NCBI GenBank assembly: GCA_047638715.1
Contig: JBLIMK010000049.1
Span: 1 to 28,341, forward strand
DNA length: 28,341 nt
Source of the DNA: SHLQ01 sp047638715
Lineage (GTDB): Bacteria > Actinomycetota > Acidimicrobiia > Acidimicrobiales > SHLQ01
Direction of reading: 5' to 3'
The notes below the pieces were generated by a model, which was not told the origin of the DNA, ran no database searches, and saw only the letters and a program-made list of their open reading frames with translations. Made by a program: the position numbers and the translations under genes. Below, in pieces: positions 13,441 through 22,018 of this stretch; positions within the stretch are counted from its first letter, which is position 1; each line of letters begins with the position of its first letter.

Positions 13441-14967
13441 CTACTGGAGCGTGGCACCAGTCGCCGTTGCTGCCTCGATCAACCCGTCGCCGATAAGAAG
13501 CTTTTCAGCTTCGAGGAGGTCGGGCGACAGATACCGATCGGGTCCGGGGCCGAGAACCTTTGCTCGGAGCATCGCGTGCACAGCCGCGGTCGGCGCGGCG
13601 GGCTCAAGGGGGGAGCGCAGATCGATCGCACGCGCCGCTATCACGTACTCCACGGCCAGGATCCTCCGTACGTTGTCGATGACTTTGCGAAGTTTGCGAA
13701 CCGCTCCCCACGCCATCGAAACATGATCCTCTTGCATGCCCGAGGTTGGCAATGAATCGACCGATGCTGGAACGGAGAGGCGTTTGTTCTCCGACGCCAT
13801 TGCGGCTGCGGTGTAGTGGCCAATCATCAGTCCGCTGTCGACTCCGACCTCGTCGGCCAAGAATGGGGGCAGATTGTGGCTTCGTGTCTTATCGAGCATT
13901 CGATCCATTCGTCGCTCCGAAATTGCACCCACTTCGCTCAGCGCGATCGCCAGAAAATCGCTGGCAAACCCGAGGGGCGCGCCGTGAAAATTTCCGCACG
14001 ACTCAACCCGACCATCGGGAAGCACCATTGGATTGTCGATCGCTGAAGCGAGCTCGAACTCAGCGACTCGGCGAACGTGGTCGAGTGTGTCGCGAGCCGC
14101 GCCATGCACAGACGGTGTGCACCGGACCGAATAGGCGTCCTGCACCCTGGTGTCGTCCGTCTTGTGGCTAGCAACGATCGGAGAATCGTTCAGCATCGAC
14201 CGAAGATTTGCCGCGCTCACGGCCTGACCGGGCTGGGGTCGCAACCGTTGCAGATCGGCGGCGAAGGGGCTGTCGGTAGCGAGCAGCCCCTCGACGGTCA
14301 TGGCGGTGATCATGTCCGCTTGGACGAGCAAGCGTGCCGCATCATCGATAGCCAAACAGAGCATCCCGAGGATGGCGTCCGTGCCGTTCGTGACGGCGAG
14401 CCCTTCCTTCTCCGCGAGCGAGATCGGCGCAAGTCCGGCGTCTGCGAGTGCGTCGGCTGCAGGCCGGCGCACCCCCTTGTGCATGACCTCACCCTCCCCC
14501 AGCAACGCCAAGGCGCCGTGAGCGAGCGGAGCGAGATCGCCGCTAGCACCGAGTGAGCCATATTCGGGGACGATCGCGGAGATGCCCGCGTTGAGTACGT
14601 CGACCATCGCCTGGGCGACGAGCGGCCGAGCGCCTGAGAATCCAAGAGCGAGGGTCCGCGCGCGCAGCAGCACCATGGCGCGGACGACTTCATCTTCTAC
14701 GGGGTCACCCATACCGGCAGCGTGCGACCGGACCAATGCTGTTTGCAGCGCCTGTCGACGATCGGCCGGAATCGATACCGTTGCAAGCGCGCCAAAACCA
14801 GTGGAGATGCCGTACTTGGGTTCACCTTCAGCTAAGCGGTCCACGACCGCTCGAGCTGCAGCCATTCGCTCGAGAGCGTCGGCGGTCAGCACGACGTGCG
14901 CTCCATGTCGGGCGACAGCGACTACATCATCGATCGTCACGCCAGTTCCGTGGAGTTCGATGGTCAT
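13441..14967 (-). CDS. hutH: Histidine ammonia-lyase
   Basis: 508 residues, the normal length. The MIO cofactor forms autocatalytically from A141-S142-G143 in GSLGASGDLAPLAH (137-150). The catalytic Tyr lies in YGISTGFGALA (from Y52), and SHKTDDTRVQDAYSVRC is the conserved substrate block. The enzyme removes ammonia from L-histidine to give urocanate, the first hut step, as a cytoplasmic homotetramer. Its ATG overlaps the iclR stop by 4 nt (ATGA), so regulator and first enzyme are coupled. The other hut enzymes are in the divergent operon starting at 17241. Confidence 0.97.
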   Translation of the reverse strand: MTIELHGTGVTIDDVVAVARHGAHVVLTADALERMAAARAVVDRLAEGEPKYGISTGFGALATVSIPADRRQALQTALVRSHAAGMGDPVEDEVVRAMVLLRARTLALGFSGARPLVAQAMVDVLNAGISAIVPEYGSLGASGDLAPLAHGALALLGEGEVMHKGVRRPAADALADAGLAPISLAEKEGLAVTNGTDAILGMLCLAIDDAARLLVQADMITAMTVEGLLATDSPFAADLQRLRPQPGQAVSAANLRSMLNDSPIVASHKTDDTRVQDAYSVRCTPSVHGAARDTLDHVRRVAEFELASAIDNPMVLPDGRVESCGNFHGAPLGFASDFLAIALSEVGAISERRMDRMLDKTRSHNLPPFLADEVGVDSGLMIGHYTAAAMASENKRLSVPASVDSLPTSGMQEDHVSMAWGAVRKLRKVIDNVRRILAVEYVIAARAIDLRSPLEPAAPTAAVHAMLRAKVLGPGPDRYLSPDLLEAEKLLIGDGLIEAATATGATLQ

Positions 14968-15677
14968 GACGCAACCGCCTGGTCGTCGATGCCGAGACTT
15001 TGTCGAAGCTCTTCGACGGCGGACGAAAGATGTTTCTCAACCGACGCGCGTGCTGTCTCATCGAGACGATGCGCGGGCCCGATCACCGAAATCGCCACCT
15101 CGAGTTTGGAGAAATGGCCGAGGGCGAGCGAAATAGCCGTTATGTCGGCCTCGACAGCGCCCGTGCGCGACACCAGAGTGTCGGGCGCTGCAAACGCCTC
15201 ACCAACGGCGGTGCCATCGAGCCTGACCACCTGGCCGACCCAACCCACATGACGAATGGCTCGATCACTTTCAGCGGTGGCAATATAGGTCGCGTCGCGT
15301 CCATCGCTCACCGCGAGGTAGGTGGATTCGCCTGTAGCCACCGCGAGCGCATCGAGGTGAGGTTGGGCCGCGATGATGAGTTGATCGAGCTCACCGGTCG
15401 ATCGGAGAACTGCAGCCATACGAAGCACCGTGGTGCCCGCAGAGAAATCGCCAGCGTCATCACGATCGAGATAACCCCGTGCTTCGAGCGCACGCAGATG
15501 GCGAAGAGCGGTGGTCGGCGTGAGGTGCGCTTTGGTGGCTGCGGTCGTCAGGTTGCAGGAACCTTCGGCGAGCACGATCTCGAGCAGATCGAGGACTCGT
15601 CCAGTCGAACGCGGAATCTCGGGATCCGGTGATCCGATCTCGGGCGAAGTAGTCGAGGGAGAAGTGTTAGCGGGCAT
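14964..15677 (-). CDS. IclR-family regulator of the hut locus
   Basis: 237 residues. STGRVLDLLEIVLAEGSCNL (24-43) followed by TTAATKAHLTPTTALRHLRA (44-63) is the IclR winged helix-turn-helix; the C-terminal part (about 90-232) is the effector domain, with STYLAVSDGRDATYIATAES (about 117-136) and GTAVGEAFAA (about 154-163) as typical blocks. IclR proteins bind small acids or aromatic metabolites; urocanate or histidine is the natural guess here because the gene is coupled to hutH by an ATGA overlap. GGAG stands five bases before the ATG. HutC (GntR family) is the better-known hut repressor in proteobacteria, so an IclR member is a different solution. Confidence 0.9.
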   Translation of the reverse strand: MPANTSPSTTSPEIGSPDPEIPRSTGRVLDLLEIVLAEGSCNLTTAATKAHLTPTTALRHLRALEARGYLDRDDAGDFSAGTTVLRMAAVLRSTGELDQLIIAAQPHLDALAVATGESTYLAVSDGRDATYIATAESDRAIRHVGWVGQVVRLDGTAVGEAFAAPDTLVSRTGAVEADITAISLALGHFSKLEVAISVIGPAHRLDETARASVEKHLSSAVEELRQSLGIDDQAVAS

Positions 15678-15716
15678 TGTGCTCCGTTCGGTGAAAGGTC
15701 GAATTGTGAATCATGG

Positions 15717-16421
15717 TTATGGAATCTTCGTTGGGTGATGGTCGATCTCGGCGAGCATGAACGAGTATCGATCTCCGCCGACGGGCACGAGATCGCTCAT
15801 CGTCGCGAGTAGGTCAAAAATTTGCGTCTGCACTTCGGGAAGCAGCGACGACCGAATCGATACGGGCGGAGCGGGCCAATCGTGGGTTGTGTCGATGACA
15901 CGCAGCGCCGAGAGGCGAGGGTCGACCCGACGCTGGGTTTTCCAGATCGTGTGGTCGATGCTCGCAATGTCGGCGTGACCGGCGAGCACCGCATCGAGTG
16001 AAGCAACATGACTTCCGGAGAGAACGTGCTTGGCAACGGTGTCTGGCGCAGCATCGATACGTCGAAGGTGTTCGTTGAAGCCGTGCCACCCCGACCACGA
16101 GGCGTACTCGTTGATGCTCAGTCGAAGCCCTTTGCGATCTCGAAGACTCCGGAGTTCGCTGTCGATCCGAGCAACGATCACCGATCTATAGACGGCCTCG
16201 TATTCCCCGGCGAAGATCGGAGCGGCGATGATCTCACGCGTCCCGTGCGTTCGGATCGTCAGGGCGGTGAGCAGGCCGCAGGCAAACACAATGTCGGCGT
16301 CCAAACGAGCGTCCTCCCCCTGGACGATCTCCACATCGAGACCATGGCGCTGTAATTGCGTCACCCACGCAACAAAGCGCTCGTTCTGGGCTTCTCCGAG
16401 GTGGGTCGTTGCGCGAAGCAT
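15717..16421 (-). CDS. Cytosolic PhnD-like substrate-binding-fold protein
   Basis: 234 residues. The order of blocks is that of the type 2 periplasmic binding fold of the PhnD/SsuA/transferrin group: DIVFACGLLTALTIRTHG (about 43-60), YRSVIVARIDSELRSLRDRK (77-96), LRLSINEYASWSGWHGFNEH (99-118, the phosphate/phosphonate-like anion loop), SHVASLDAVLAGHADIASID (136-155). There is no signal peptide or lipobox, so it stays in the cytoplasm, and no ABC permease or ATPase is adjacent. It begins directly after the stop of the unknown gene (zero gap) and lies 39 bp before iclR. It might sense a hut metabolite, act as an enzyme or be an orphaned transporter part; the function is unknown. Confidence 0.7.
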   Translation of the reverse strand: MLRATTHLGEAQNERFVAWVTQLQRHGLDVEIVQGEDARLDADIVFACGLLTALTIRTHGTREIIAAPIFAGEYEAVYRSVIVARIDSELRSLRDRKGLRLSINEYASWSGWHGFNEHLRRIDAAPDTVAKHVLSGSHVASLDAVLAGHADIASIDHTIWKTQRRVDPRLSALRVIDTTHDWPAPPVSIRSSLLPEVQTQIFDLLATMSDLVPVGGDRYSFMLAEIDHHPTKIP

Positions 16422-17111
16422 CTATACATCAGCCCCTGCAGGTCCGGTCTCGGCCACCGGGCCTTCGAGTATCTCGGACGCACCCTCGGGAAACTTTCGA
16501 ATTGCGTGCCACAGATTCGGATCGTCATAGTCCCAGTACTTCGTCGAATCGATCGTCACGGTTTCGGATCCGAGGACACCACCCGGAATACGGCCGTTGT
16601 GAATACGCACTCCGTGATAGGCGTCGGGGGCAACGACCTCGACAGCGTTTTTGTGTGCATCACTTTGGCGCCACGCCTCGCGATCCTCAGGCGCCGTGTG
16701 CACAACGAGGTTCGCCCAATACTGATCGACAAGCTCGATCGAGCTGTAACTCAGAATCCCGGGGTAGTGGACGAATTCGGAGATGAGATCGAACTCGGAC
16801 GCATCGACCTGGTCCTGATCAGTGCGCTCCCGACGATCGCCGAAAAACCCGACGATCTGTACATTTGCATGCTCGGTAATGCCGATTGGGTCGCAGAGCA
16901 CCGTTCGTCTCTCGAGTCCATGAACATCCCAAGTGAAGACCTGCTGAGGATGAATGGCGATCTCGTTCTTGTGATGCCTGCGGATGAGTGACCGAAGATC
17001 CTGAAGCAAGTAGTTCAGCAGTGCGATGTCGCCGCGATAGTGACGCAAGGAAGCAATGCGATGGGCCTGGACTTCGTGCGTTGGAGATATCTGCTCAGGT
17101 TGCTGTGGCAT
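16422..17111 (-). CDS. Uncharacterised protein, first gene of the leftward hut operon
   Basis: 229 residues, not confidently assigned. The N-terminal half is basic and helical (SLRHYRGDIALLNYLLQDLR). The central block GILSYSSIELVDQYWANLVV, then WRQSDAHKNAVEV and YHGVRIHNGRIPGGV, is strand-rich with a conserved-looking His and could be a dimeric alpha/beta barrel like antibiotic-biosynthesis monooxygenases. No membrane segment or signal is present. Its stop touches the start of the PhnD-like gene, so the two are translationally linked. It shares the divergent promoter region with hutU, which suggests a role with histidine or a related imidazole compound. The ATG at 17111 has no ribosome site. 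Confidence 0.65.
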   Translation of the reverse strand: MPQQPEQISPTHEVQAHRIASLRHYRGDIALLNYLLQDLRSLIRRHHKNEIAIHPQQVFTWDVHGLERRTVLCDPIGITEHANVQIVGFFGDRRERTDQDQVDASEFDLISEFVHYPGILSYSSIELVDQYWANLVVHTAPEDREAWRQSDAHKNAVEVVAPDAYHGVRIHNGRIPGGVLGSETVTIDSTKYWDYDDPNLWHAIRKFPEGASEILEGPVAETGPAGADV

Positions 17112-17169
17112 TCGGTTCGGTCAAACTTTCGGATGCGTTTCTTGCGCTGACAGCTTGGCCCGTCGAGTT

Positions 17170-17211
17170 GTTGATTGTCAACTACTGACATTCGATGCCG
17201 CCTGTTGACAG
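17170..17211. promoter_or_regulatory. Candidate operators in the divergent hut promoter region
   Basis: The 129-bp region 17112-17240 separates the two hut operons. It contains GTTGATTGTCAAC (17170-17182, 5-bp inverted arms) and CTGTTGACAG (17202-17211, 4-bp arms), which share the GTTGAC half. Both lie 30-70 bp before the hutU ATG, a fitting place for the IclR protein encoded in the leftward operon. A TTGACA within the second site could be a -35, but no convincing -10 follows at the right distance. Confidence 0.4.
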
Positions 17212-17240
17212 AGGCGCGATACCTTCCGCAGAATGACGTC

Positions 17241-18917
17241 ATGACATCTCTCCCCATCGGTACACCCGTCACCGGCATAAGGGCGCCTCGCGGCACCGAG
17301 CTCAGTTGCAAGGGCTGGCCGCAGGAAGCTGCGTATCGAATGCTCCAGAACAACCTCGACCCCGAGGTGGCGGAGAATCCTGACGAACTCGTCGTCTACG
17401 GCGGTACTGGGCGGGCTGCGCGTTCGTGGCCCGCCTACAAGGCCATGTTGCATACCCTCACGACCCTCGATCGCGACGAGACGATGCTCGTCCAATCCGG
17501 CAAGCCTGTCGGGGTTCTTCGCACCCACGAGTGGGCGCCGCGTGTCCTGATCGCCAACTCGAACTTGGTCCCAGAATGGGCCAACTGGGATGAATTCCGA
17601 CGGCTCGAACATCAAGGGCTCACGATGTACGGCCAGATGACCGCCGGTTCCTGGATCTACATCGGCACGCAAGGCATCTTGCAGGGGACGTATGAATGTT
17701 TTGCCGAGATCGCCCGCAAGCGCTTTGGTGGAACGCTCGCTGGAACCCTCACGATCACCGCCGGGGCCGGAGGGATGGGAGGCGCTCAGCCGCTCGCCGT
17801 CACGATGAACGACGGTGTCGTCCTCGTCATCGACGTCGACCAACACATGCTCGAGCGGCGGGTCGAACACCGCTATCTCGACGAGATCGCTCCCGACTAT
17901 GCGAGCGCGCTCAAGCGGGTCGCCGAGGCGAAGGCGTCTCGCACGCCGTTGTCCGTTGGCCTTCTGGGCAATGCAGCCGACGTCCTCCCCCGACTGCTCG
18001 CCGACGGGGTCGACGCGGACATCGTGACCGACCAGACGAGCGCTCACGACCCGCTGAGCTACATGCCGAACGATCTGTCGATCGACGCGGCCAACGAGTT
18101 GAAGACAGCTGACCCGACCGAGTTCACCCGCCGCTCCCGGGCCGCAATGGCAACACACTGCCAAGCCATGGTGGGTTTCATGGACGCTGGCGCAGAAGTC
18201 TTCGACTACGGGAACAGCCTCCGCGCCGAAGCAAAACTCGGCGGCTTCGACCGGGCGTTCGACTATCCAGGATTCCTCCCCGCCTACATCCGCCCGCTCT
18301 TTTGCGAAGGCCTCGGTCCATTTCGGTGGGTCGCGCTGTCCGGGGACCCCGCCGACATCGCCGCCACCGACCGAGCTGTCCTCGAAATGTTCCCCGAGAA
18401 TGAGGGCCTTGCTCGTTGGATTCATCTCGCTGGTGAACGGGTCGCCTTTCAGGGGCTCCCGGCACGAATCTGTTGGCTCGGGTACGGCGAACGTCACCTC
18501 CTAGGACTGCGCTTCAACGAGATGGTGAAGAGCGGCGAACTAAAGGCCCCGGTCGTTATTGGTCGAGATCATCTCGATTCGGGTTCGGTCGCATCGCCTT
18601 ACCGCGAAACTGAGGGGATGATCGATGGAAGCGACGCGATCGCCGATTGGCCACTGCTCAACGGACTTGTCAACACATGCTCCGGTGCGACTTGGGTGAG
18701 TATCCACCACGGCGGAGGCGTCGGCATTGGCCGGTCGATTCACGCTGGCCAGGTGAGCGTCGCCGACGGGACAGACCTCGCTGCTGAAAAGCTCGAGCGG
18801 GTCCTCACGAACGATCCCGCCATGGGAGTCATCAGACATGTCGATGCTGGCTACGACCGAGCGATCGAAGTTGCCGATGAGCGTGGCGTGATCGTGCCGA
18901 TGGCGAGCGAAGCATGA
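17241..18917 (+). CDS. hutU: Urocanate hydratase (urocanase)
   Basis: 558 residues, the usual length. Blocks include SCKGWPQEAAYRMLQNNLDP (22-41), YGGTGRAARSW (53-63), ITAGAGGMGGAQPLA (172-186, part of the tightly bound NAD+ site) and SIHHGGGVGIGRSIHAG (487-503). It adds water to urocanate to give 4-imidazolone-5-propionate, hut step two, in the cytoplasm. I start at the ATG at 17241 because the upstream extension to 17175 runs through the promoter and operator candidates. Its TGA overlaps the ATG of the deformylase gene by 4 nt. Confidence 0.97.
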   Translation: MTSLPIGTPVTGIRAPRGTELSCKGWPQEAAYRMLQNNLDPEVAENPDELVVYGGTGRAARSWPAYKAMLHTLTTLDRDETMLVQSGKPVGVLRTHEWAPRVLIANSNLVPEWANWDEFRRLEHQGLTMYGQMTAGSWIYIGTQGILQGTYECFAEIARKRFGGTLAGTLTITAGAGGMGGAQPLAVTMNDGVVLVIDVDQHMLERRVEHRYLDEIAPDYASALKRVAEAKASRTPLSVGLLGNAADVLPRLLADGVDADIVTDQTSAHDPLSYMPNDLSIDAANELKTADPTEFTRRSRAAMATHCQAMVGFMDAGAEVFDYGNSLRAEAKLGGFDRAFDYPGFLPAYIRPLFCEGLGPFRWVALSGDPADIAATDRAVLEMFPENEGLARWIHLAGERVAFQGLPARICWLGYGERHLLGLRFNEMVKSGELKAPVVIGRDHLDSGSVASPYRETEGMIDGSDAIADWPLLNGLVNTCSGATWVSIHHGGGVGIGRSIHAGQVSVADGTDLAAEKLERVLTNDPAMGVIRHVDAGYDRAIEVADERGVIVPMASEA

Positions 18918-19486
18918 GCGTTCGCCCGATCTTGTCGATCGGCCACCCGACGTTGCGTCAACGCGCTGTTGATGTCGACCCGGCCTCGATCGCCTCCGAC
19001 AAGATCCAGACGTTGATCGACGACCTGATCGACACGATGCACGATGCCAATGGGGCTGGCCTTGCGGCGAACCAGATCGACCAACCGGTTCGGGTCGTGG
19101 TCATGGAAGTGACCAAGAATCCACGCTACCCCTACAAGCCACCGCTCCCGTTGACCGTGGCGATCAATCCGGTTATCGAGCCACTCGACGACGAGTTGGT
19201 CGAAATCAACGAAGGGTGTTTGTCCGTTCCTATGCGTGGCAACGTGCAGCGTCACGTCAACGTTCGAGTGCGGTATCTCGATCGGTTCGGCGTCGAACAC
19301 GATGAGGTCAAACGCGGCCTCACCGCGGGCACGTGGCAGCACGAGTGCGATCACCTCGACGGGGTGCTGTTCGTCGATCGAGTCGAAGACCCGCGCACCC
19401 TCGCTACATGGGACGAGTTCAACGAGTTTCAACGCGAGGAATTCATCGAACGGATCACGGCATTCGTGGAGCGCGTCGGTTCATGA
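18914..19486 (+). CDS. Peptide-deformylase homologue inside the hut operon
   Basis: 190 residues with all three deformylase motifs intact: GAGLAANQ (47-54), EGCLSVP (100-106, metal ligand C102) and QHECDHLDG (142-150, metal ligands H143 and H147, catalytic E144). So it is a metal-dependent N-formyl hydrolase by family. Normally it removes formyl from nascent Met. Here both ends overlap hut genes by ATGA (hutU before, hutF after), so it is made in step with histidine breakdown. HutF produces N-formylglutamate, and the usual HutG that hydrolyses it is not in this window. I infer that this protein may release formate from N-formylglutamate. The alternative is a plain def gene that happened to land here; the motifs alone cannot separate the two. 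Confidence 0.92.
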   Translation: MSVRPILSIGHPTLRQRAVDVDPASIASDKIQTLIDDLIDTMHDANGAGLAANQIDQPVRVVVMEVTKNPRYPYKPPLPLTVAINPVIEPLDDELVEINEGCLSVPMRGNVQRHVNVRVRYLDRFGVEHDEVKRGLTAGTWQHECDHLDGVLFVDRVEDPRTLATWDEFNEFQREEFIERITAFVERVGS

Positions 19487-20820
19487 CGACCTGGTGGTGC
19501 GAACACGCTGTCGTCGACGGCCGCCTCGAATCGGGAGTGAGCATCACATGCGACGGCACCGCTATCACGAGCGTTGCGGTCGACTCGATAGCCGGTGATG
19601 ACGCTGTGCGTCTGCCGGGAGTGACGCTTCCGGGGTTCGCCAACGCGCACAGCCATGCGTTCCACCGGGCGCTCCGATCTCGCGTGCAGGCCGAGCGAGG
19701 GACCTTCTGGACCTGGCGCGACCTCATGTACACCGCCGCGGAACGCCTCGATCCGGACAACTACTACCGCCTGGCTGTTGGCGTCTTCGCCGAGATGGCG
19801 CTCGCGGGCACCTCGTGTGTTGGTGAATTCCACTACGTCCATCACAGCCCTGATGGCACTCCCTATGACGACGCCAATGCCATGGGAAAGGCACTGTTGG
19901 CGGCGGCGCAACGCGTCGGAATTCGCATCACGCTGCTCGATACGTTGTATCTCCACGGCGGGTTGACCGAGTCGGGCTACGCCGCACCAGTCGGCGCACA
20001 AAGACGCTTCACCGACGGCTCGGCCGATAGCTGGGCGGCGAGGGTCGACGCTCTTTCAACAACAAATACGCAGCGCATCGGCGCCGCGATTCACAGTGTC
20101 CGAGCTGTCGACCCCAAGTCGATGCGAGCAGCCGTCGAGTGGACCGCAGATCGGGAAGCACCTCTGCATGCCCATGTCAGCGAACAAGTGGCCGAGAACG
20201 AACAATGCGTCCGTCACCATGGATGCAGCCCGGTTGAGCTCCTCGGTTCTGTCGACGCCCTGACCTCGCGATTCACCGCCGTACACGCCACCCACCTGAG
20301 CGAGAGCGACATTGCTCACCTCGGATCGTGCGGTGCCACGGTGTGCATGTGCCCAACAACCGAACGCGATCTCGGCGATGGCATCGGGCCCACGGTGCCG
20401 CTCATCGGCGCTGGGGCTCGGCTGAGTCTCGGCAGTGACAGCCACGCTGTCATCGACCAAATGGTGGAGGCACGGGCGGTCGAAATGCACGAACGCCTCG
20501 CTTCTGAGACACGGGGCGTTCACAGCGCGTTCGAGTTGTTGGAGATGGCGACGAGCAACGGTCATCGCAGCTTGGGGTGGGAAGACGCGGGGCAAATTCG
20601 TGCCGGGCAGCGCGGCGACCTCACCACAATTTCGTTCTCGTCGCAACGTCTGGCCGGCACTCTGCCCGAGTTCGCTGTTGAAGCGGCGATCTTCGCCTCG
20701 ACGACGAGTGATATCACTTCCGTTGTCGTCGACGGCGAGCAGATCGTCTGCGACGGCCAGCATCGATCGATCGACGTCGCCAGCGAGCTGCGCGGCGCAA
20801 TCGAGGAGCTCCTCTCATGA
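19483..20820 (+). CDS. hutF: Formimidoylglutamate deiminase
   Basis: 445 residues, the usual length, amidohydrolase superfamily. The metal ligands are H56-x-H58 in ANAHSHAFHRAL, H231 in LHAHVSEQ, and D319 in LGSDSH; H268 in VHATHL supports catalysis. FHRALRSRVQAERGTFWTWR (60-79) is the HutF-specific N-terminal block that separates it from other deaminases such as the guanine or chlorohydrolase groups. It converts N-formimidoyl-L-glutamate to N-formyl-L-glutamate and ammonia, which marks the five-step hut route rather than the HutG-type formamide route. The ATG at 19483 overlaps the deformylase stop; its own TGA overlaps the hutI ATG. Confidence 0.95.
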   Translation: MTTWWCEHAVVDGRLESGVSITCDGTAITSVAVDSIAGDDAVRLPGVTLPGFANAHSHAFHRALRSRVQAERGTFWTWRDLMYTAAERLDPDNYYRLAVGVFAEMALAGTSCVGEFHYVHHSPDGTPYDDANAMGKALLAAAQRVGIRITLLDTLYLHGGLTESGYAAPVGAQRRFTDGSADSWAARVDALSTTNTQRIGAAIHSVRAVDPKSMRAAVEWTADREAPLHAHVSEQVAENEQCVRHHGCSPVELLGSVDALTSRFTAVHATHLSESDIAHLGSCGATVCMCPTTERDLGDGIGPTVPLIGAGARLSLGSDSHAVIDQMVEARAVEMHERLASETRGVHSAFELLEMATSNGHRSLGWEDAGQIRAGQRGDLTTISFSSQRLAGTLPEFAVEAAIFASTTSDITSVVVDGEQIVCDGQHRSIDVASELRGAIEELLS

Positions 20821-21983
20821 CCACCTCGAACCACACCCTCGTCATCGACAACATCGGAACGCTCGTCACAAACGATCCGGACCTTGGCGAGGGACCGCTC
20901 GGTCTCGTTCACAACGCCTCCATCGTGATCGTCAATGACGTCGTCACCGCAGTGGGCCCGGCTGGCGCGCAGGCAGATGAGCGAATCGATGCCGATGGAG
21001 CCTGTGTCCTCCCTGGCTTCGTCGATTCGCATACACATCTCGTGTTCGCAGGCGACCGTGCCGAAGAATTCACCGCTCGGATGGCCGGTCAGCCATACGA
21101 CGGCGGGGGTATTCGGGTCACGACGGACGCAACTCGCGCCGCATCGACGGCAGAACTCGACCACCTCGTTCGTCTTCGACTGGCCGAGGCGCACCGCGCA
21201 GGTACCACCACGATCGAGATCAAGTCGGGTTATGGCCTGAACGTCCCCGACGAAGCACGGGCACTTCAGATCGCTGAGGCTCACACCAGCGAAACCACCT
21301 TCCTCGGCGCGCACCTTCTGCCATCGGAGTACGCGAATCGGGCCGACGACTACATCGACTTGGTCTGCGGCGACATGCTCACCGCCGCGGCACCACACGC
21401 AAAGTGGATCGACGCTTTCTGCGAGGTGGGTGCCTTCGACGTCGACCAGAGTCGAGCGGTGCTCGATGCTGGTCGTGCCGCCGGGCTCGGTCTTCGATTG
21501 CATGGCAATCAACTCGGTGCCAGCGGTGGAGTGCAGTTGGCGGTCGAGTGCGGGTGTGCGTCGGTTGATCACTGCACGTATCTGACCAACGCCGACATAG
21601 AAGCCCTCGCCGGGAGCGACACGGTGGCAACACTTCTTCCCGCTGCCGACTTCTCGACCAAACAGCCCTATATCGATGCACGACGCCTGATCGATGCAGG
21701 CGCGACCGTCGCAATCGCTTCGAATTGCAACCCCGGCTCGAGCTACACGACCTCGATTTCGTTCTGCTTAGCCATTGCCGTACGTGAGATGAACATGACG
21801 ATCGAGGAGGCAATTCAGGCGGTCACGATCGGTGGTGCGAGAGCTCTACGACGCGACGATGTCGGTCGCCTGACGCCCGGATCTGCTGGCCACGCGGTGA
21901 TCCTCGACGCGCCGAGCTATCACCACCTCGCCTACCGACCCGGTGTTCCGCTCATTCGCCAAACCGTCGGACCACTCGTCTAA
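20817..21983 (+). CDS. hutI: Imidazolonepropionase
   Basis: 388 residues, amidohydrolase superfamily. H72-x-H74 in GFVDSHTHLVFAGDR, GGGIRVTTDATR (96-107), KSGYGLN (136-142), FLGAHLLPSEY (162-172), H229 in LHGNQLGASGG and H252 in VDHCTYL match the family. It opens the imidazolone ring of 4-imidazolone-5-propionate to give formimidoylglutamate. One oddity: the metal-binding and catalytic Asp expected in the A(S/T)D(C/F)NPGSS block is Asn here (ASNCNPGSS, N303, codon AAT at 21723-21725), a single-base difference from GAT. If real, activity could be lost or altered. Last gene of the rightward hut operon, coupled to hutF by ATGA. Confidence 0.95.
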   Translation: MTTSNHTLVIDNIGTLVTNDPDLGEGPLGLVHNASIVIVNDVVTAVGPAGAQADERIDADGACVLPGFVDSHTHLVFAGDRAEEFTARMAGQPYDGGGIRVTTDATRAASTAELDHLVRLRLAEAHRAGTTTIEIKSGYGLNVPDEARALQIAEAHTSETTFLGAHLLPSEYANRADDYIDLVCGDMLTAAAPHAKWIDAFCEVGAFDVDQSRAVLDAGRAAGLGLRLHGNQLGASGGVQLAVECGCASVDHCTYLTNADIEALAGSDTVATLLPAADFSTKQPYIDARRLIDAGATVAIASNCNPGSSYTTSISFCLAIAVREMNMTIEEAIQAVTIGGARALRRDDVGRLTPGSAGHAVILDAPSYHHLAYRPGVPLIRQTVGPLV

Positions 21984-21991
21984 TCAAAACG

Positions 21992-22011
21992 AGCTCGGCA
22001 GGGTCTGAGCT
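21992..22011. terminator. Weak hairpin between convergent hutI and nitrilase genes
   Basis: AGCTC (21992-21996) pairs with GAGCT (22007-22011) over a 10-nt loop in the 35-bp gap between the two convergent stops. AAAAC precedes it on the plus strand, giving a short U-run on the minus transcript only. It could end transcription from the nitrilase side; the evidence is slight. Confidence 0.25.
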
Positions 22012-22018
22012 GGCCACC

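Noticed and set aside
17178..18497. Long open frame (439 codons) antisense to hutU
   Set aside because: It mirrors a perfectly conserved urocanase, has Arg/Val/Gly-rich low-complexity composition and no recognisable motif; it is a frame shadow of a GC-rich gene.
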